Assembly: GCF_021390495.1 (NCBI RefSeq)
Contig: NZ_JAJEJP010000002.1
Coordinates: forward strand, 3,038,001-3,102,000
Reading direction: 5' to 3'
From: Paraburkholderia sp. ZP32-5
GTDB taxonomy: Bacteria > Pseudomonadota > Gammaproteobacteria > Burkholderiales > Burkholderiaceae
DNA: 64,000 nt
Part shown: piece after piece, positions 9,259 through 18,087 of the stretch
Layout of the letters: the number at the start of each line of letters is the position of its first letter
Position numbering within the stretch: the first letter of the stretch is position 1
The notes under the pieces: model-generated
What the model was told of the DNA's origin: nothing
Database searches by the model: none
What the model saw: only the letters and a program-made list of their open reading frames with translations
Made by a program: the position numbers and the translations under genes

Positions 9259-11835
9259 TTAACGCGCCGGCTGTTGCTGGCCTGTCGTCGGCCCGCTCTT
9301 CGCGTCCGTTCCGGCCGTCTCGTCGAGCGCCATTCGAAACCCAACCACGCCAGGATCGTCGGTCCGCGTGATCGTGAAACCGCTGGACTTCGCGAGCGCG
9401 ATCATCGCGCCATTCTCGCGCAATGCCTCACCGATCAGCCAGTGAATACCGCGCACTCGCGCGTATGCAATGATCCGCTGCATCAGCAACTGGCCAAGGC
9501 GCCGGCCTTTCTGATCCGAGCGCACGGCCACCGCGAATTCAGCCGTTTCGTTGTCGGGATCGGCTACCGCGCGCACGACGCCGAGCGTCTGCGTGACACC
9601 TTGCTCGTTGACGATAGTCGCGATCAGCGCCATTTCGCGGTCGTAGTCGATCTGTGTCATGCGCGCAAGTTGCGAGTGATCGAACGCGCCGATCGCGCCG
9701 AAGAAACGCAGTCGCAAATCCTCGGGCGTCATCGCGTGCACGAAATCGCGATGCGCGAGTTCGTCTTCAGGACGGATAGGCCGCACCGTTACGCGCGTCC
9801 CGTGCCAGTCGAGTGTCTCTTCGAAGCGGCGCGGATAAGGCACGATCGCAAGGCGGCTGCGCTGCGCGCCGAGATCGAGCACCGGGTCGACCACCATCAC
9901 GTGATCTACATAGACCCTGAGCGTCAACGCGAGCCCGACGATTTCGCGTACGTCGCAAACCGCTTGCGACAACGCCGTCAACGCAGCGAGGGTCGGCTCC
10001 GGCGCAACGAGCCGCGCATACTGCGAACGCGTGACGATATCGCGCGCGAGCATCGGATTGAGCGGCGGCAGGCCGTAGACGCTCAACGCCGCGGACACGC
10101 CGTCGACCGGTGGCACCGTGAAGCGGAACACTGGGCCGAAGTTGTCATCGTCGTGCAGTTCGATGGCAAGGTCGACGATGGGTTTTGCGGTTGGCGCGCT
10201 GGCGGTGGGCGCGTTTGTCAGCTCATTTGTCAGCTCATTTGTCAGCTCATTTGCCAGCGCATTGGCTGCCGCATCTCCCGATGCACGATCTGCCATGCCA
10301 TTCGCCGCTGCGCTCACCGCCCCGCTCTCGCTGCCGGCCACGCGATGCGCTGTCTCTTCCCCGTCGACTTCTTCCGCGCTTAATCCGAAGCGCGCCAGAA
10401 ACCGCGCCGCCGCCGCGCCAATCAATGTGTGTTCGCCAACCGCCAGCGCTTCGCGAACCTGAGCTTGAGCCGCATCGATCGATTCAGGAACCTGCGCGGG
10501 CAAGCCCTCCGGTGTTTGCATCAGCAGCTCACGGCCCAACCGGTAATCGACCAGACGCGCGAACGCCCGCGCGAGCCGCTGCGGCGTCGTGTGCACCGGA
10601 ATGCCTTGCGCGTGCAGCGCGTCGCGCATCGCCGCATCGACGCCGCCGAAGAAGCACGCGAGCAAGCCGCGATACGCGAAGCGCTGATGCGCGATCAGCG
10701 CCCGCGCAACCTCATCGACCGGCGCGCCATGCGTCGACGCGTGGACCACAAAGGCCGTGCCCGTCTCGCGATGCCCGGCGAGCAGTTCCAGCGCGGTGCC
10801 GAAATCCTCGGCGCGCGCGGTATCGCCGAGCAGCAAAGGATTGCCGCAAGTCGCATACGGCAGCGCCTGTTGCAGCGCCTCGGACGCCTCGGCGGGCCAC
10901 GGCGCGAGCACGCCGCCGGCAGCGGCAAACGCGTCGCGCGCGAGCGTCGCGAGGCCGCGGTCGCTGGTGATCAGCGTCGCCGTGCCGCCGGCCGCCACAC
11001 GCCCGACGCCGAGCGTTTCGATTTCATCGAGCAGATCGTCGAGCGCATCGACGCGCACCAGGCCGGCGCGCCGGAACGCGGCGGTATAGAGCCCATCGGC
11101 GGGATCGTCGCGGCCGGAGCGCAGCGCCAGCACCGGCTTGTTGCGCGCCGCCGCGCGCGCGGCCGACATGAACTTGCGCGCGGCCCGCACGCTATCCAGT
11201 TCGAGCAGGATCGCGCGCGTGCCCGGATCGCTCGCGAGGTAATCGAGCACGTCGCCGGCATCGACGTCGGCCTCATCGCCGAGCGCCACCGCATGCGAAA
11301 AGCCGAGCCCGCGCGCCCGCGCCCAGCCGAGCACCGCATTGGTCAGCGCATTCGACTGCGACACCCACGCGACGCCGCCCGCCTTGACCGTGCACGACGG
11401 CGCGCCGAGATGCGCGCCGAGCGCCGGCGACACCACACCCATGCTGCCCGGCCCGACGATGCGCAGCAGGTGCGGGCGCGCCGCCGATAGCGCGTGCCGC
11501 AGCGCCAACCGGTCGTCGTCATCGCGCACCTCGCCGACGATGATCGCCGCGCGCGTACCCATGCCGCCGAGCCTATGGATCAACGCGGGCCACGTCGCGG
11601 GCGGCGTGCAGATCACGGCGACGGTAGGCGCTTGCGGCAGATCGCCGGCGTCATGGATCACCGCGTGGCCGCCGAGCGTGTCGTATTTCGGATTGACCGG
11701 CCACAGCGGGCCAGCGAAGCCGCCGTCGAGCACGCGCGCCCAGACCATCGCACCGGTGCTGCCCGGACGTTCGGACGCGCCGATCACAGCGACGGATTTG
11801 GGTCGGAACAGGGCGTCGAGATTGCGGACGGTCAC
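9259..11835 (-). CDS. Pat-like acyl-CoA synthetase / GNAT fusion with degenerate ATP-grasp region
   Basis: An 858-residue multidomain protein of the Pat family: a NDP-forming acyl-CoA-synthetase-like body joined to a GNAT domain that acetylates lysines of acyl-CoA synthetases. The N-terminal CoA-binding domain is clear (SVAVIGASERPGSTG near residue 15). It is followed by the succinyl-CoA-ligase-like domains and a C-terminal GNAT (RVTVRPIRPEDELAHR near 682; SDQKGRRLGQLLMQRI as the acetyl-CoA loop near 793). The first half of the ATP-grasp domain, where families normally show a PVVLK-type strand and an HKSDVGG loop, is absent. A low-complexity Ala/Asn/Thr-rich linker (about 490-550) stands in its place, and the FGPVF strand follows. 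The start is a GTG with AAGGAG upstream. It probably acts as an acetyltransferase only. Confidence 0.85.
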   Translation of the reverse strand: MTVRNLDALFRPKSVAVIGASERPGSTGAMVWARVLDGGFAGPLWPVNPKYDTLGGHAVIHDAGDLPQAPTVAVICTPPATWPALIHRLGGMGTRAAIIVGEVRDDDDRLALRHALSAARPHLLRIVGPGSMGVVSPALGAHLGAPSCTVKAGGVAWVSQSNALTNAVLGWARARGLGFSHAVALGDEADVDAGDVLDYLASDPGTRAILLELDSVRAARKFMSAARAAARNKPVLALRSGRDDPADGLYTAAFRRAGLVRVDALDDLLDEIETLGVGRVAAGGTATLITSDRGLATLARDAFAAAGGVLAPWPAEASEALQQALPYATCGNPLLLGDTARAEDFGTALELLAGHRETGTAFVVHASTHGAPVDEVARALIAHQRFAYRGLLACFFGGVDAAMRDALHAQGIPVHTTPQRLARAFARLVDYRLGRELLMQTPEGLPAQVPESIDAAQAQVREALAVGEHTLIGAAAARFLARFGLSAEEVDGEETAHRVAGSESGAVSAAANGMADRASGDAAANALANELTNELTNELTNAPTASAPTAKPIVDLAIELHDDDNFGPVFRFTVPPVDGVSAALSVYGLPPLNPMLARDIVTRSQYARLVAPEPTLAALTALSQAVCDVREIVGLALTLRVYVDHVMVVDPVLDLGAQRSRLAIVPYPRRFEETLDWHGTRVTVRPIRPEDELAHRDFVHAMTPEDLRLRFFGAIGAFDHSQLARMTQIDYDREMALIATIVNEQGVTQTLGVVRAVADPDNETAEFAVAVRSDQKGRRLGQLLMQRIIAYARVRGIHWLIGEALRENGAMIALAKSSGFTITRTDDPGVVGFRMALDETAGTDAKSGPTTGQQQPAR
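10213..10260 (-). repeat. 12-bp tandem repeat in the Pat-like gene
   Basis: Three perfect copies of TTTGTCAGCTCA (plus strand) and one diverged copy (TTTGCCAGCGCA) lie head to tail. They are in frame and encode a TNEL repeat on the minus strand. The unit is a multiple of three, so slippage would change linker length without breaking the frame. Confidence 0.9.
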
Positions 11836-12011
11836 GGGCGCTCCTTGCGGCGGGCGAGGCGGGGGCCTCGTAGCGAGGCGCGTGGTTCAGTCAGCATAGG
11901 CGAAGTCCGGGACCGGCGCGGCACCTTATTGCGATGCGTGTCCCCATACGGCCGGCGCCGGCTACTGACGAATCTTTGTAATTGGCGTGCCCCCGCCGGG
12001 GCGCGCTGATC

Positions 12012-14075
12012 TCACCCGGTCAATGCCTTTGCTTTGTCCAGCACCCGCAGCAGTTCAAGCACGATCCTGTCGACAGGTGTGTCCGCGACAAAGATGGCCG
12101 CCACGCCGCACGCCCTCAGCGCGGCATGGTGCGCGAACGGCACGATGCCACCGAGCACGACCGGCGTTTCGCTGCCTCGCTCGCGTAGCGCATCGATCAG
12201 CGATGAAACCAAGCTCAGATGCGCGCCCGCGAGCGATGACACGCCGACGAGATCCGGCTCATCCGCCGCGATCCAGGCCGCGGCTTCGCGAGCTGTCGCG
12301 AACAGCGGTCCGAGCGTGACCTCGAATCCCGCATCGCCGAGCGCGGCCGCGATCACCCGCGCGCCGCGATCGTGGCCGTCCTGCCCGAGTTTCACGAGCG
12401 CCATCCGCGGCTTGCGCCCGCGCGCCGCGCTCCAGCCCGACACCGCGGTCCGCACGGCCTGCCACGCCGCATCGCCGTCACGGGCCTCGGCGTAGACCTG
12501 CGCCTCAACTCGCAAGGGCTGCCGCCAGCGCGGCCACACGGATTCGAGCGCCGCCGTGCATTCGCCGACGGTGGCACGCGCGCTTATCGCGTCGATCGTC
12601 GCCGCCAGCAGATTGCCGCTGCCGGCGCGTGCGCAATCCGACAGCGCGGCGAGCGCGGTACGCACACGCTCGCTGTCGCGTGCCGCCTTCAGACGACGCA
12701 GACGATCCGCCTGTTGTGCGCGCACCAGTCCGCCATCGATGTCGAGCCACTCGCTTTGCTCCGGCTGCGATTCGTGCCAGCGGTTTGCCCCCACCACCAG
12801 CCGCTCTCCCGCATCGGTCCGCGCCTGCATCTGCGCGGCGCCACGATGCACGCGCGCGTCGATCCAGCCGCTTTCAAGCGCCGCGATGACACCGCCTTGA
12901 GCGTCGATGTCGGCGAGCGTCGCTTCGACCGCCGCGACCGTTTGCGCGGTGAGCGCCTCGATCAGATACGAGCCGCCCCACGGATCGACGACGTCGCACA
13001 ATCCCATCTCGTGCTGCAGGATCAACTGCGTGTCGCGCGCGAGCGTCGCGGCAGCCTCGCCGGGCAGCGACAGCGCCTCATCCCACGCGTTCGTATGCAG
13101 CGACTGCGTGCCGCCGAACACGGCGGCCATCGCCTCCACCGTCGTGCGCACCACGTTGTTGTGCACGCGTCGCGCGCTCAGCGTCGATCCCGCTGTCTGG
13201 CAATGCATGCGCAGTTGCAGCGCGCGCGGCGAGCACGCGCCCAGCGATTGCGCAAGCCGCGCCCACAGCACACGCGCGGCGCGCAGCTTCGCGATCTCGC
13301 CGAAGAAGTCACGGCCCACCGCGAAGAAGAAACTCAATTGCGCGCACACACGCTCGACGTCGGCGCCGTCGTCGACGAGACGGCTCACGTATTCGCGCGC
13401 ATTCGCCAGCGTCAGCGCGAGTTCGAGCACACCGTCCGCTCCGGCCTCCTGCAAGTGATAACCGGACACCGACATCGCATTGAAATGCGGCATGTGTTCG
13501 AGCACGTAACGCACGACGTCGGTCGCGATGCGCAGCGACGGCTCCGGCGCGAAGATGTACGTATTGCGCGCCATGAACTCCTTCAGGATGTCGTTCTGGA
13601 TCGTGCCGCGCAGTTGCGCCGCTTCGACACCGGCTTCCTGTGCCGCGACGATGTACGACGCGAGCACCGGCAGCACCGCGCCGCTCATCGTCATCGAAAC
13701 GGAGACTTCGTCGAGCGCGATGCCATCGAACAGGCGCTTCATATCCTCGACGGAATCGATCGCGACACCCGCCATCCCGACATCGGCTGCCACGTCCGCG
13801 CAGTCGGAATCGTAGCCACGATGCGTCGGCAAATCGAAGGCCACGGACAGGCCTTTCGCGCCCTGCTCCAGCGCCTGCCGATACGCGCGATTCGACGCGG
13901 CCGCGTCGGCGCTGCCCGAGTATTGCCGGATGGTCCAAGGCCGCTGCGTGTACATCGTCGCGTGGATGCCGCGCTGATACGGAAACTCGCCGGGGCGCGC
14001 GTCGAGCCATGGCACATCCGCGAGATCGTTCTGCGTGTAAAGCGCGTTGCGCGGCAACGCGACTGCGTCATTCAT
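12012..14075 (-). CDS. Methylmalonyl-CoA-mutase-type B12-dependent acyl-CoA mutase
   Basis: A 687-residue single-chain mutase with a TIM-barrel substrate domain and a C-terminal cobalamin domain (KLGQDGHDRGARVIAAALG, containing the DxHxxG cobalt-ligand motif). The barrel has the family signature RPWTIRQYSG and AFDLPTHRGYDSD. Residues that separate methylmalonyl-CoA from isobutyryl-CoA mutases are Tyr (IRQY, residue 52) and Arg (FMARN, residue 170). Both are of the methylmalonyl type and are 118 residues apart, as in Propionibacterium mutase. The ATG at 14075 overlaps the stop of the upstream LnmK-like gene by 8 nt and has GGTGGA before it. It is therefore the last gene of the Nit1C operon. 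It should interconvert succinyl-CoA and (R)-methylmalonyl-CoA. No MeaB-type chaperone is nearby. Confidence 0.88.
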   Translation of the reverse strand: MNDAVALPRNALYTQNDLADVPWLDARPGEFPYQRGIHATMYTQRPWTIRQYSGSADAAASNRAYRQALEQGAKGLSVAFDLPTHRGYDSDCADVAADVGMAGVAIDSVEDMKRLFDGIALDEVSVSMTMSGAVLPVLASYIVAAQEAGVEAAQLRGTIQNDILKEFMARNTYIFAPEPSLRIATDVVRYVLEHMPHFNAMSVSGYHLQEAGADGVLELALTLANAREYVSRLVDDGADVERVCAQLSFFFAVGRDFFGEIAKLRAARVLWARLAQSLGACSPRALQLRMHCQTAGSTLSARRVHNNVVRTTVEAMAAVFGGTQSLHTNAWDEALSLPGEAAATLARDTQLILQHEMGLCDVVDPWGGSYLIEALTAQTVAAVEATLADIDAQGGVIAALESGWIDARVHRGAAQMQARTDAGERLVVGANRWHESQPEQSEWLDIDGGLVRAQQADRLRRLKAARDSERVRTALAALSDCARAGSGNLLAATIDAISARATVGECTAALESVWPRWRQPLRVEAQVYAEARDGDAAWQAVRTAVSGWSAARGRKPRMALVKLGQDGHDRGARVIAAALGDAGFEVTLGPLFATAREAAAWIAADEPDLVGVSSLAGAHLSLVSSLIDALRERGSETPVVLGGIVPFAHHAALRACGVAAIFVADTPVDRIVLELLRVLDKAKALTG

Positions 14076-14952
14076 GGGTCCACCGTTTATGAGTGACGAT
14101 TTCGGCGATGCACGCGCCATCGGCCACGCGCGCGACCGTGCACCAGTGCGACAGGCCGTCGTGGTCCGCGCGGCGCGCGCCGAACGTGAGGGTCAGTTTG
14201 TCGCCGACGTTGGCGTTGCCGAAAAACGCCATCTCGCGCTCGACGAGCGCTGGCGGCGCGCTGTGCTGTGCCGAGCGCCAATGCCATTCGGCCCGCTCGA
14301 CCATCGACTGGAAGCTCGCGAAATAGAGCAGATGCGCGCCGTTGAAATCGAGCGACGGGCAAGGCAGATAGTCGACCACATGCCGCGCCGCGTGCACCGC
14401 GCGATCGAGCGGGCCGTGGCGCGTCCATTCGCCGGAGCGAAAGCGCTTCGCCTGCGCGACCAGCTCGCTGGCCGCGTCGGGCGTCGCGCTCACGGGTGTG
14501 CCGGCGAACATCGCGCGGCACACGGAGCGATTGTCGCCGGCCTGCTCGCGCCGCACGAACGTCGATACCATCTCGACACGCGCAATCGCGCTTTCGGTCG
14601 TGAACACGCGGAACTGTCCGAAATGGCGCGCACCCGCAATGCGCCTGACGTCCGTCTCGATCGCGAAGCGCTGGTTCTCGCTAACGTCTTCGAGGCGCGC
14701 CTCGCGCACGCGGATCGCCATGAACGCCGCGTAGGACTTGCGGCCTTCATCGTCGTAGAAGTCGGGCAGCGCGCAGTCCGACTGCGCCGCCAGCGCGCTC
14801 CAGTGCAACTGCCCGCAGGTGCGCAGCAGCCATTGTTCCGACAGCCCCGCGAACGCGAGTTCCGGCATGCCCGCCACGTAATGCGTGCGCGTCGGCTGCG
14901 GCGCGCGCGGAGATGATCGCGCGCCCGCGGCGGACTCACGCCGCGCGCGCAT
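14068..14952 (-). CDS. LnmK / Pnap_2097-family hot-dog protein (putative acyltransferase/decarboxylase)
   Basis: A 294-residue protein resembling the Pnap_2097 family, which is related to LnmK, a bifunctional enzyme that decarboxylates methylmalonyl-CoA and loads propionyl groups onto a carrier protein in leinamycin biosynthesis. Conserved-looking segments are YVAGMPELAFAGLSEQWLL near residue 25, a RHFGQFRVFTTE strand near 107 and DFNGAHLLYFASFQSMVERAE near 205, matching a double hot-dog fold. The first ATG overlaps the FAD-oxidoreductase gene by 17 nt; a later ATG at 14868 is possible. It overlaps the mutase gene downstream. The neighbouring methylmalonyl-CoA-type mutase fits an LnmK-like substrate. 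No acyl carrier protein is visible in the operon, so the acceptor is unknown. The family assignment is from memory of sequence features. Confidence 0.7.
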   Translation of the reverse strand: MRARRESAAGARSSPRAPQPTRTHYVAGMPELAFAGLSEQWLLRTCGQLHWSALAAQSDCALPDFYDDEGRKSYAAFMAIRVREARLEDVSENQRFAIETDVRRIAGARHFGQFRVFTTESAIARVEMVSTFVRREQAGDNRSVCRAMFAGTPVSATPDAASELVAQAKRFRSGEWTRHGPLDRAVHAARHVVDYLPCPSLDFNGAHLLYFASFQSMVERAEWHWRSAQHSAPPALVEREMAFFGNANVGDKLTLTFGARRADHDGLSHWCTVARVADGACIAEIVTHKRWTHE

Positions 14953-16219
14953 CGGGCCTCGCCTGCGCGACGATGCGGCCCGCCAGGTACTCGGCGTCGC
15001 GAGCGACGCCCGAGAAGCGGCCCGAGCCCCACGTGTTCAGCCACGGCAGCCCGACGAAATAAAGGCCGTCGTACGACGTGACGCCGCGCGCGTGTCCCGG
15101 ATAGCCACGGCCGTTGAAGACCGGCAGATCGATCCAGCTGAAGTCGGGTCGAAAACCGATGCACCACACAATGCTGCCGATTCCGCTCGACGCGAGGTCG
15201 AGTTCGCCACGCTCCGCCTGTGGCTCCCATACCGGCCGATACGATTCCCCGGCAGGCGCCTCGATGCCCTGCTGCGCGATAAATCTGTCGATCGACGCGT
15301 TGATGCGGTTATAGGTGGCATCGGCGTCATCGAGGTTCGCGCGCAGATTCGGCTCGAAGCGCAGCGCGCCATCGACGTAATCGTCGAGCGCGCCATAAAG
15401 CTCCATGCCTTCGAGCGCGAACTTGCGCAAGTCGATGTCACGCCCGCCATCGCGGCCCGTCACATAGTGATTGGTGTTGTCGCGCACACCTTCGCGCAGC
15501 GGATGCTCATCGACCGGGATGTCGTAGTACTTCATCTCCGCGAGCCAGTCGACCACATCGCGGCCGCGATAGAACCGCGCGCAACGTGGCGCCTCGCCCA
15601 CCGCCAGCACGACCCGGCGCCCGGCCAGATGCAGATCCTCGGCGATCTGCGCGCCCGATTGCCCCGAGCCGACGACGAGCACCGCGCCCGCCGGCAATGC
15701 GGCGGCATTGCGGTATTCCGACGACTGGATCTGCACGATCGAAGACGGCAGACGCTCGGCCATGCGCGGCATGATCGGCGTGTGATAGCCACCTGACGCC
15801 ACCACGACCTGATCGGCGCTCAGCGTGCCCGCGCTCGTCTGCACGAGAAAGCCGCCGTTTGCGCGCTTGGTCACGCGCGTGACGGCCACGCCCTCGCGCA
15901 CCGGCGCATCGACATGCCGCACGAAACCATCGAGATAGGCAATGATTTCGTCCTTCTTCATGAAACCGTGCGGATCGTCGCCACGATACGGATAGCCGGG
16001 CAGCGCGCATTGCCAGTTCGGCGTGACGAGACAGAACGCGTCCCAGCGCTGTTCGCGCCACGTATGCGTGACGGTGCGCTTTTCGAGCACGACGTGGTCG
16101 ATGCCGTACTGCTTCAGGTAGTAGCTCATCGACAGGCCAGCCTGACCGCCGCCTACGATGATCGCGCTGAAATGTTCGTCGGCGACCGGCGCGTCAGCGG
16201 CAAGCGTCTGTTTGGACAT
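14936..16219 (-). CDS. Nit1C FAD-dependent oxidoreductase (MSMEG_0569 family)
   Basis: A 427-residue flavoprotein with two dinucleotide-binding motifs: IIVGGGQAGLSMSY near residue 20 (FAD) and VLVVGSGQSGAQIAEDL near 180 (NADPH). This is the layout of flavin-containing monooxygenases. The C-terminal SGRFSGVARDAEYLAGRI fits the MSMEG_0569 family, a standard member of the Nit1C cluster. AAGGAG lies 5-6 nt before the ATG. The gene follows the MSMEG_0570-type gene by 19 nt and overlaps the LnmK-like gene. In Nit1C clusters this enzyme is thought to oxidise the small nitrogen compound handled by the nitrilase and radical-SAM enzymes; its exact substrate is not established. Confidence 0.85.
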   Translation of the reverse strand: MSKQTLAADAPVADEHFSAIIVGGGQAGLSMSYYLKQYGIDHVVLEKRTVTHTWREQRWDAFCLVTPNWQCALPGYPYRGDDPHGFMKKDEIIAYLDGFVRHVDAPVREGVAVTRVTKRANGGFLVQTSAGTLSADQVVVASGGYHTPIMPRMAERLPSSIVQIQSSEYRNAAALPAGAVLVVGSGQSGAQIAEDLHLAGRRVVLAVGEAPRCARFYRGRDVVDWLAEMKYYDIPVDEHPLREGVRDNTNHYVTGRDGGRDIDLRKFALEGMELYGALDDYVDGALRFEPNLRANLDDADATYNRINASIDRFIAQQGIEAPAGESYRPVWEPQAERGELDLASSGIGSIVWCIGFRPDFSWIDLPVFNGRGYPGHARGVTSYDGLYFVGLPWLNTWGSGRFSGVARDAEYLAGRIVAQARPDARAA

Positions 16220-16238
16220 GGAAATCTCCTTGTGAAGG

Positions 16239-16520
16239 TCAATCTACGCTGACGACGGTGACCCGCGCCGCCGGATTCGAGCGATAGGCTTCGGCGGTGT
16301 GCTCGAGCACCGCCCACTGGTCGAGCGCCGACGAGCACGCGTAGCCGAATTTCGCGCGCACGCGTTCGGATGCGGCGTCGAGCGCGTCGTGCGCGTGGGA
16401 AAGAAAGGTGTCGAGCGAGTAGTCGCCGGGGCGCAGATAGTCGCGCACGATCGTCGATGGCGAATAGCAGCGCTCTTCGCGACCATCGGGCCAGCGCACG
16501 ACGAAATGAGTGACGGGCAT
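16239..16520 (-). CDS. MSMEG_0570-family small nitrogen-response protein (Nit1C)
   Basis: A 93-residue protein with no known catalytic motif, of the MSMEG_0570 type that occurs in Nit1C clusters. Typical features are the N-terminal MPVTHFVVRWPDG, the central PSTIVRDYLRPGDYS and the helical segment LDTFLSHAHDALDAASERV. AGGAACACGCTC precedes the ATG, giving a good ribosome site. The frame is open much further upstream but overlaps the AIR-synthase-like gene there, so the short form is correct. It lies 20 nt after that gene and 19 nt before the FAD oxidoreductase gene. No signal peptide or membrane segment is present. Function is unknown; it may be an adaptor of the cluster enzymes. Confidence 0.8.
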   Translation of the reverse strand: MPVTHFVVRWPDGREERCYSPSTIVRDYLRPGDYSLDTFLSHAHDALDAASERVRAKFGYACSSALDQWAVLEHTAEAYRSNPAARVTVVSVD

Positions 16521-16540
16521 GAGCGTGTTCCTTAAAACAT

Positions 16541-17554
16541 TCAGGTAACCGGCGCGTCGAACGCGCGCGTTGCGCGGCGGTCGGACGGCACGATGAACGG
16601 CTGTTCGTCGAGCCGCCACACACTGCGTGTGTCGCCGTTCAAACGTAAATCGACCGACTGGTTGCCGGTGATTTCGCCGATATCGGCACAGGCGATGCCG
16701 CGTGCTTCGAAGCGCGCGGCCACCGCTTCGGCGTGATGCGGCGGTACGCTCAGCAGATAGCCGAAGCTCGGAAAAACATCGAGCCAGCGTTCGAGCGGCA
16801 CGCCGTCCGGTTTCGGTACGCGTTCGAGATCGATGCGCACGCCGACGCGCGAGCACTCCGCGAGCATCATCGCGGTGCCGACGATGCCGGCCATGCTGAT
16901 GTCCTTCGCCGCCGCGCACAGACCGTCTTCGGCAATCTGCGGCAGCAGCGCCATGTCGCCGCGCAGGCGTTCGGCGGGCGCTTCGGTCGCGGCATTCCAG
17001 TACGGATACGGCTCGACGAACGCACCGCGCAGATCGACGGCCATCAACAAACGTTCGCCTTCGCGCGCGGTGAAGCTCGACAGCAGCCGCTTCGCGCGCC
17101 CGAGTATCGCGACCGCAAGCTGCGTGCGTTCGCTGCGCGCGTTGCTATGGCCGCCGACAATCGGCACGCCGAGCTGACGCGCGGCAGCCGCCATCCCTTC
17201 GAGCACCGGCTTCGCGGGCTCGACGCCGCGGCTCCAGATCACGTCGACCACGGCGAGCGGCCGGCCGCCCATCGCGCACACGTCGCTGACGTTCACGTAC
17301 ACCGCGCAGTAGCCGGCAAACCACGGCATCGCGTCGATCAGGTCGCTGACCATGCCTTCCGCGGCGAACAGCAGCCAGCCGTCGCCATCGGGAATCGCGG
17401 CGCAGTCGTCGCCGGCCGCCATCACCGCGCTGGCGTCATCGGGCGTGCCAACCGCGTGCCCCGCGCCGAGTACTTCGAGCATCGGCGCAATATCGGTCTT
17501 GTGCGCGACACCCCGGCTCGCGCGCACCTTGTCGACGATCTGATCGAGGTTCAT
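16541..17554 (-). CDS. AIR-synthase-related protein (sll0787 family, Nit1C)
   Basis: A 337-residue member of the PurM/ThiL/SelD superfamily of ATP-dependent enzymes. The N-terminal half has AAGDDCAAIPDGDGWLLFAAE near residue 53, the metal/phosphate-binding segment of the fold, and YCAVYVNVSDVCAMGGRPLA near 90, which is the usual dimer-core helix. The second half carries the AIR synthase C-domain (CAAAKDISMAGIVGTAMMLAE near 210). The ATG at 17554 overlaps the TGA of the GNAT gene by 4 nt (ATGA), so translation is probably coupled. The open frame further upstream is spurious because it runs through the GNAT gene. The sll0787-type protein is a constant Nit1C component. By family logic it activates a substrate by phosphorylation; the substrate is unknown. 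Confidence 0.85.
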   Translation of the reverse strand: MNLDQIVDKVRASRGVAHKTDIAPMLEVLGAGHAVGTPDDASAVMAAGDDCAAIPDGDGWLLFAAEGMVSDLIDAMPWFAGYCAVYVNVSDVCAMGGRPLAVVDVIWSRGVEPAKPVLEGMAAAARQLGVPIVGGHSNARSERTQLAVAILGRAKRLLSSFTAREGERLLMAVDLRGAFVEPYPYWNAATEAPAERLRGDMALLPQIAEDGLCAAAKDISMAGIVGTAMMLAECSRVGVRIDLERVPKPDGVPLERWLDVFPSFGYLLSVPPHHAEAVAARFEARGIACADIGEITGNQSVDLRLNGDTRSVWRLDEQPFIVPSDRRATRAFDAPVT

Positions 17555-18087
17555 GCCGCGCTCCGCTGATCGACGACGAAGCCCTCGTAGGGCGTCGCGC
17601 ACGGTGGATAGTGCGCGAGGTCGGCCTGCATCACGTGATGCGCGCGGCCGAACAACAACTCTTCCGCCAGCGTGCGCCAGTGCAGCCGACGGAACAGCGG
17701 CGCGTTTTGCGCCTGCACGTGCGCGAGAAAAGTCGTGCAGCCGAGCGCATGCGCGCTGCTCACGGCCAGGCGGATAAGGTTTGCGCCGATGCGTCCGTGA
17801 CGGCGGAATTCCGCGCTCACGGCAAGACGCGAGCCGAACCAGGTGTCGTCTGCTTGCGGATCGCGATGAATCCGCACGGTGCCGACCACGATCGGCCCGG
17901 CGCCTGGCGCGCTCCACACCGCCACGAGCGCCTGCGCGTGGTCGTCGATCGCGTCGCGGTCGTCGTCCGCGAACAGACGCTGTTCCGCGCAGAACACCTC
18001 GCGACGGATCGCAAAGGCCGCATCGCGTTCCCACGCCTCGCGTGCCCAGCGCACCACGAGTTCGCCACGGCTATCGAGTGCGTTCAT
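17551..18087 (-). CDS. GNAT-family N-acetyltransferase (MSMEG_0567 family, Nit1C)
   Basis: A 178-residue acetyltransferase. The GNAT fold is indicated by IVVGTVRIHRD near residue 66, the acetyl-CoA loop SAEFRRHGRIGANLIRLAV near 92-110 and the HVQAQNAPLFRRLHW motif near 124-138. The last is typical of acetyltransferases with an N-acyl-homoserine-lactone-synthase-like tail. Its ATG at 18087 overlaps the radical-SAM stop by 4 nt, and its stop overlaps the next start by 4 nt. Such tight packing indicates a single translated unit. Small-molecule acetylation within Nit1C is expected, but the acceptor amine is unknown. A frame open upstream to 18618 is rejected because it runs inside the radical-SAM gene. 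Confidence 0.85.
   Translation of the reverse strand: MNALDSRGELVVRWAREAWERDAAFAIRREVFCAEQRLFADDDRDAIDDHAQALVAVWSAPGAGPIVVGTVRIHRDPQADDTWFGSRLAVSAEFRRHGRIGANLIRLAVSSAHALGCTTFLAHVQAQNAPLFRRLHWRTLAEELLFGRAHHVMQADLAHYPPCATPYEGFVVDQRSAA

Noticed and set aside
12372..14096. 574-codon open frame on the plus strand inside the mutase gene
   Set aside because: Very Arg/His-rich with no domain; it is the antisense shadow of a high-GC gene that has all expected mutase motifs.
17554..18034. N-terminal extension of the AIR-synthase-like gene up to 18034
   Set aside because: The extra 160 residues are antisense-like and overlap the GNAT gene; the ATG at 17554 is translationally coupled to it.
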